From: PNOJ01 sp016706845
GTDB taxonomy: Bacteria > Krumholzibacteriota > Krumholzibacteriia > LZORAL124-64-63
Length of the DNA: 19,635 nucleotides
Reading direction: 5' to 3'
Assembly: GCA_016706845.1 (NCBI GenBank)
Contig: JADJIV010000007.1
Location: 1 to 19,635, forward strand
Under the pieces are notes generated by a model that was given only the letters and a program-made list of their open reading frames with translations, ran no database searches and had not been told where the DNA came from. Made by a program: the position numbers and the translations under genes. Below, in pieces: positions 15,376 through 19,635 of this stretch; within the stretch, counting starts at the first letter, position 1, and every line of letters begins with the position of its first letter.

Positions 15376-18300
15376 TCACCTGACGAGCATCATGCTGCGC
15401 TGCTGCGACTTCCCGTCCGCCTGCAGCCGGTACACGTACGCCGCTGGCGTTCCCGCCCCGGTCGTCGCGCCCGTCCCAGACCACGGAGTGCGCGCCGGCC
15501 TCCCGGTTCCCCTCCACCAGGCTCCGCACCTGCCGTCCGCGCACGTCGTAGATGCGCAGGCTCACCGGGCCGGCCTGCGGCAGCGAGAAGCGGATGACGG
15601 TGGACGGGTTGAACGGGTAGGGCGCGTTCTGCGCCAGCACGCGCCGCGGGCCGGCGTGCCGTCGTCCGCGCCGGTCGGGCTGCCGACCTGGACGACAGGT
15701 TGTCCACGACCCAGCCCCAGGCTGACGGCGCCGTCGCGAAACCGCCAGCGCAGCAGGATCGTGTCGCGCCGGCGAAGGCGTCGTGCAGGACGAACGATGC
15801 GGCCGCAGCAGCGAGGAGCTGCCGGGCGTGCCGCTGTTCCAGGCGGTGACCCAGGCGGCGTCGCGCCGGCTGTCGTAACCGTCGGCGATCGGCACCCAGG
15901 CGATGCCGTCCTTGCTGCCCTCCAGGATCACGTAGTCCCAGAAATCGCCGTCGCCGTAGACGCTGCCCGCCTCGCCCGGCTCGATCAGCACGACCTCGTC
16001 GAAGGAGACGTAGGCGTTCGACTGGGTGACAACGATCGGCACCGCGAGCATGGCCGTGAGGCCGCGTTGTCGGGGTAGTCGTGCGGGAAGTGCAGGGCGC
16101 GCCGCCGCCGAAGCCGGCGAAGCGCCGATGGTGAACCCGTCGCCGACGGAAGTCGCGGACGTGCTGAAGCTGTTCGTGTAGGCGGAGAGCGGCGGGGCGT
16201 GCCACGAACTACGCGAGCTCCGCGCGTCACCGAGTCGCAGGCGACGCCGCCGCGGAAGGCGCGGGCGAAACGCGGGCGCTGGCCGGCGCCCGCACGGGCG
16301 CTGCACCAGGCGTCCTGCTGAAAGCCGCTGGCCGGCGCAGGGTGGCGCGCCGGACGCGCCGTCGACGAAGACCTGGGTGGAGTCACGTAGGCGGATCGCG
16401 GGTTCAGGTCGACGCTCAGCAGGCCGTCGGGGCCCTGGTAGAGGCGTCGATGAGCGGTTTTGAAGGTCTTGCCCGCGACCAGCGAGGGAACTCTGCGCTC
16501 CAGATGCCGCGGCCCGTGGCTGCCGGTCACGACCTCGTCCTCGACCTCGGTCATCGACCAGATCGCCACTGGGCAGGCCGTTGTCGGCGAGGTCCCAGGT
16601 GGCGCCGCCGTCCAGCGATTCGACCAGGCCGATCTCCGTGCCGGCCCAAGGTGGTCGGTCGTCGAAAGCACCTGCAGGTCGTACACCGCCACGTCGGGGG
16701 GAAGCCGTTGGTGCTGGGGCCGGCGCCCGCGAAGCCCGTGATGTCGTTCCAGGTCTGTCCAGGTCCGTCGTCCGGAGTGATCTTGGGCCGGCCCGCAAGC
16801 TGAACAGGACGTAGGCGACCGCGGGGTTGGCCGGGTGGGTGGCCAGGCCGGAGATACCGCCCATGGTCGCGCCCGTGTAGTTCGGCACCACGCCGAAGGT
16901 GAGGCCGCCGTCGGTGGAGACGTGGATGCGCCCGCTGCCGTCCATGCGGGCGCCCGCCCAGACGATGTCGGGATCGGCGCGCGAGATCTTCACGGCGTGG
17001 AAGCTGCTGATCGAGCTCCAGGTCGCCGACGACACCGGGGTGAGCGACCAGCTGCCGCCGAAGTCCGTCGAGCGCCAGACGCCGCTGGCGCCGACGGCGA
17101 AGAGCAGGTCGGGCGGCAGCTTGGTCTTGGCGATCTTGGTGATGAAAGGGGCCTGGCCGGCGCCGGTGTCGGACGAGGCCGCCGGCTGGCGCTCGTTGCC
17201 AGGTCTGGCCGCCGTCCAGCGAGCGCAGGAATCCGTTGTACTGGTAGCCGCCGATCATCTTCAGCGGGTCGTCGAAGTGCCACGAGGTTCGTAGCCGTCG
17301 CCGCCGATGGCGAAGGTCCAGGGGCGACGCCGGTCCGGGTCGGGCCCCCGAGAGCCAGGTGCCGTTGTCCTGCATGCCGCCGACAGTAGGCGCTGGCGCC
17401 GGGGCGCTTGTCCACGCCGTAGAACTGGGTGGTGGTCATGCCGTCGATCGGGGCGCTCCGTTGGCGGCCTGGCGCCGCGGCACCGCCACACCGCCGTCGT
17501 TGGCTGAGCAGGCGCCAGGCGCCGGCGCCGTCGGCACGACCGCCGAGGCCGTGGTGGTCCACGTGAACGGCCGACGCTCAGCTGGGTCGTGGTGCGGCTG
17601 GTGCCCGAGAGCGTGATCTGCCAAGGCGGACGCCGCCGACTAGACGATGTTCACGGTTCTGGGGTGGCAGACGATGGTGTTGTCGTACCAGCCCTGCGCG
17701 CCCAGCCAGTTGGGCTCCGAGCCGCTCTCGAAGGTCTCGGACCAGGTCGCGCCGGCGTTGGTCGAGATCCACAGCTCGGAGTGGCTGGCGCCCTCGGCGG
17801 CGGCGTAGAGGCGGCTCGTGTTGACCGGCGAGACGGCCAGTTCGAAGCGGCCGCTCAGGTCGCCGATGCCGGTGTTGACGTAGGTCCAGCTGTTGCCGGC
17901 GTTGGTCGACTTCAGGATGCCGCCCTCGTCGACGGTCGCGTACAGCACGTTGAAGTTGCCGGGCGTGGCCACGATCTGCTGAATCTTCTTGACGCGGCCG
18001 AAGGTGCCGAGGTCGGTGATGGCGAAACCTCGGCCCAGTTCGCCCCGCCGTCGGTCGACTTGAAGATGCTCGAGCGCTGGAGGACCGAATCCCTTGTAGC
18101 GCCCGACGGTCGTCACGGCCAGTGACGACATTGGGGTTCGCGGTCGACCACGATCCGGGCCACGTTGTTGAAGACGGGTCGTCGACGGTCGGCCAGCGCG
18201 CCCAGGTCTGGCCGCGGTCGGTCGACTTCAGGATGCCGTTGCCGTTGATGGTGTCGACGTTGAAGAAGCTCTCGCCGGTGCCGGCGTACAGGACGTCGTG

Positions 18301-18875
18301 GTTGGTCGCGGCCATGGCCAGCGCCTGGACCGACAGCACCGGGAAGTCCGACGTCAGGTCGCTCCAGGTGGCGCGCCGTCGGCGGTCTTCCAGACGCCGC
18401 CGCCCGCCGTCGATGTACCAGGTCAGGGCGGCGGGTCGTCGGGATCGACCACGATCGCGCGGGCGCGGCCGGCGACGTTGCCGGGGCCGCGGTTCTCCCA
18501 GGCCAGCGCCGCGGCGGGCGAGCGCTTCGCCGCACGCGCAGTGGCCAGCTCGCGCACCAGGTAGCCGGCCTCGTACTCGGGCTCCTTGCGGTCGGCGGGG
18601 ATGCGCATCTCGTTCATCAGCCGCGCGAACTCCTCGGGCGCCTCGAAGGCCGGCAGGCCCGCGAGCCGGCGCGCGATGCGCTCGATCTTGTGCCCGGCCT
18701 TGAAGCGGTCGGACGAGCCGGGCGCGGCGTGGTCGCGCCGCGTCTCCAGCTTCGCGAGCTCGCGCGCGAAGGGGTCGTCCTGCTCGCGGACGCCCGAGCC
18801 GGCCAGGAAGGACGCGGTGCCGATCGCGAGCACGCCCGCGACGGTCAACAGGGCAGGGATCCGGGAGAAACGCAT
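15376..18875 (-). CDS. Large secreted sortilin/BNR-type beta-propeller protein with FlgD-like C-terminal domain, heavily frameshifted
   Basis: About 1,160 residues after repair. The start at 18875 (MRFSRIPALLTVAGVLAIG) gives a signal or anchor helix and has GAGG seven bases upstream. Many BNR/VPS10-type repeats follow, for example GILKSTDRGQTWARWPTVDD, GILKSTNAGNSWTYVNTGI, ELWISTNAGATWSETFESG, FLRSLDGGQTWQRAPA and GRIHVSTDGGLTFGVV. After the propeller comes a MAM/jelly-roll-like segment (SFDEVVLIEPGEAGSVYGDG, DFWDYVILEGSKDG). A C-terminal FlgD-like Ig domain follows (NAPYPFNPSTVIRFSLPQAG, SLRIYDVRGRQVRSLVEG, HSVVWDGRDDRG) ending RSMMLVR at 15376. Such tails are common on exported proteins of FCB-related candidate phyla. 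Ligand or enzyme activity is not apparent; more than ten indels split the frame. It converges on the LysR gene with 18 bases between. Confidence 0.85.
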
Positions 18876-18934
18876 GGTACGACCTCGAAGGGGTAGGGCG
18901 TTGGGGAAAGGTCCGACGGCGGTGCCGACAGATA

Positions 18935-19582
18935 TCAAAACACTGCCCCGCTAGCAAGGTCGGGGGCGCCGTCGAAGAAGTCCACGACGCCGGTCTCGAG
19001 CGAGTAGTCCGCCCCGACGACGAGCAGCCCGTCCTCGCGGATCAGCTTCTCGAGGATGGCCGACCCGTGCCGCAGGTGGTCCGCGGAGACGCGGATGTTG
19101 GCCCGCACGGCCTGCTGCACCAGTTCCTGCGGCCGGTGCCGCAGCTCCGACGCGAGCAGCGGCGCCACCGAGGGCCGGATGCGCTCGACGATCGCGCGCA
19201 GGTTGTGCGAGTGGGCGTCGGGCGGGCGCCCCAGGGTCTCGAGCGTGGCCAGGATCGCCCCGCACTCCGAATGCCCGAGCACGACCACCAGGCGCGTGCC
19301 GGACTGCTCCGCCGCGAACTCGACGCTGCCGACCTGCGACGGGCGACGATGTTGCCCGCGACCCTGATGACGAACAGGTCGCCGAGCCCCTGGTCGAAGA
19401 TGATCTCCGCCGGCACCCGCGAATCGGAGCAGCCCAGGATGATGGCGTGCGGTTCCTGGTCGGGCCGTTTCGCTCGAGGCGGCGGGCCTGCCCGCACGCG
19501 CGGGTCGCAGTTGCGGTTGACCTCGTCCACGCGGCGCCGGTGCGCTCGCGCAGACGCTCCAGGGTCGCGTGCGCCGTGACAT
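18935..19582 (-). CDS. Beta-class carbonic anhydrase, frameshifted
   Basis: About 215 residues. It interconverts CO2 and bicarbonate with a zinc held by two Cys, a His and the Asp of the first motif. Seen here: HAIILGCSDSRVPAEIIFDQ and GLGDLFVIRVAGNIVA in one frame (to about 19345), then SQVGSVEFAAEQSGTRLVVV and LGHSECGAILATLETLG in another. CSDSR and HSEC supply the ligand set. The C-terminal part (ILEKLIREDGLLVVGADYSL, ETGVVDFFDG) is intact. The N-terminal LERLRE...VDEVNRNCDPRV is spread over several frames. I chose the ATG at 19582, preceded by AGGGGGGG; the exact N-terminus is uncertain because of an early indel. It ends 59 bases before the propeller gene on the same strand. Confidence 0.88.
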   Translation of the reverse strand: MSRRTRPWSVCASAPAPRGRGQPQLRPARAGRPAASSETARPGTARHHPGLLRFAGAGGDHLRPGARRPVRHQGRGQHRRPSQVGSVEFAAEQSGTRLVVVLGHSECGAILATLETLGRPPDAHSHNLRAIVERIRPSVAPLLASELRHRPQELVQQAVRANIRVSADHLRHGSAILEKLIREDGLLVVGADYSLETGVVDFFDGAPDLASGAVF

Positions 19583-19635
19583 CGTCCCCCCCTTCTCCCG
19601 GAGCGCCGCCTTCGCGATGCCCCCTTCAGCATGCC
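19583..19635. other. Window edge, upstream of carbonic anhydrase gene
   Basis: Too short to assign. On the minus strand a frame with IAKAALREKGG runs into the carbonic anhydrase start and could be the end of another gene or an N-terminal extension. Confidence 0.3.

Noticed and set aside
1..19635. CRISPR arrays, tRNA or rRNA genes, insertion sequences
   Set aside because: No regularly spaced repeats, no recognisable tRNA or rRNA segments and no transposase motifs were seen on either strand.

Overview
The window reads as a GC-rich bacterial chromosome fragment from a metagenome or long-read assembly. The secreted beta-propeller protein with a FlgD-like C-terminal domain, the M28 and S9 exported peptidases and the overall gene mix fit an FCB-type or Krumholzibacteriota/Eiseniibacteriota-like candidate phylum. 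That placement is an inference from gene style, not from a marker gene.

Layout. Positions 1-470 (minus) hold a partial nucleotidyltransferase, divergent from an SRAP (YedK/HMCES) abasic-site protein at 580-1299. Its 3' end converges on pyruvate kinase (1540-2961, minus), which follows a multi-pass membrane protein (2971-3921, minus) in a two-gene operon. The ends of the SRAP and pyk genes lie in a long foldback element (about 1295-1560) with two perfect hairpins at its tip. Next come an EamA/DMT transporter (4026-4901) and an exported M28 peptidase (4930-6303). A stand-alone AAA ATPase with DUF4143 (6335-7618, minus) follows, separated by a strikingly AT-rich island from an exported S9 peptidase (7922-9004). 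The S9 stop codon overlaps the start of a small DUF6132-like membrane protein (9001-9202), whose second conserved cysteine position is an in-frame TGA: a candidate selenocysteine.

From 9212 to 14271 (minus) lies a tight five-gene operon: isocitrate/isopropylmalate-type dehydrogenase, HMG-CoA-lyase-type lyase, class III CoA-transferase, and aconitase-family large and small subunits. It is divergent from a GcvA-like LysR regulator (14464-15357). Together these look like a catabolic module for a branched or tertiary hydroxy di/tricarboxylic acid such as citramalate. Positions 15376-18875 (minus) encode a roughly 1,160-residue secreted propeller protein with a FlgD-like tail, and 18935-19582 (minus) a beta-carbonic anhydrase.

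Sequence quality. The first 9.2 kb is mostly intact. From about 9.65 kb on, every gene is broken by several one- or two-base indels, although family motifs, start sites, ribosome binding sites and stop positions are retained. I treat these as sequencing or assembly errors and give each gene its whole reconstructed span rather than its fragments.
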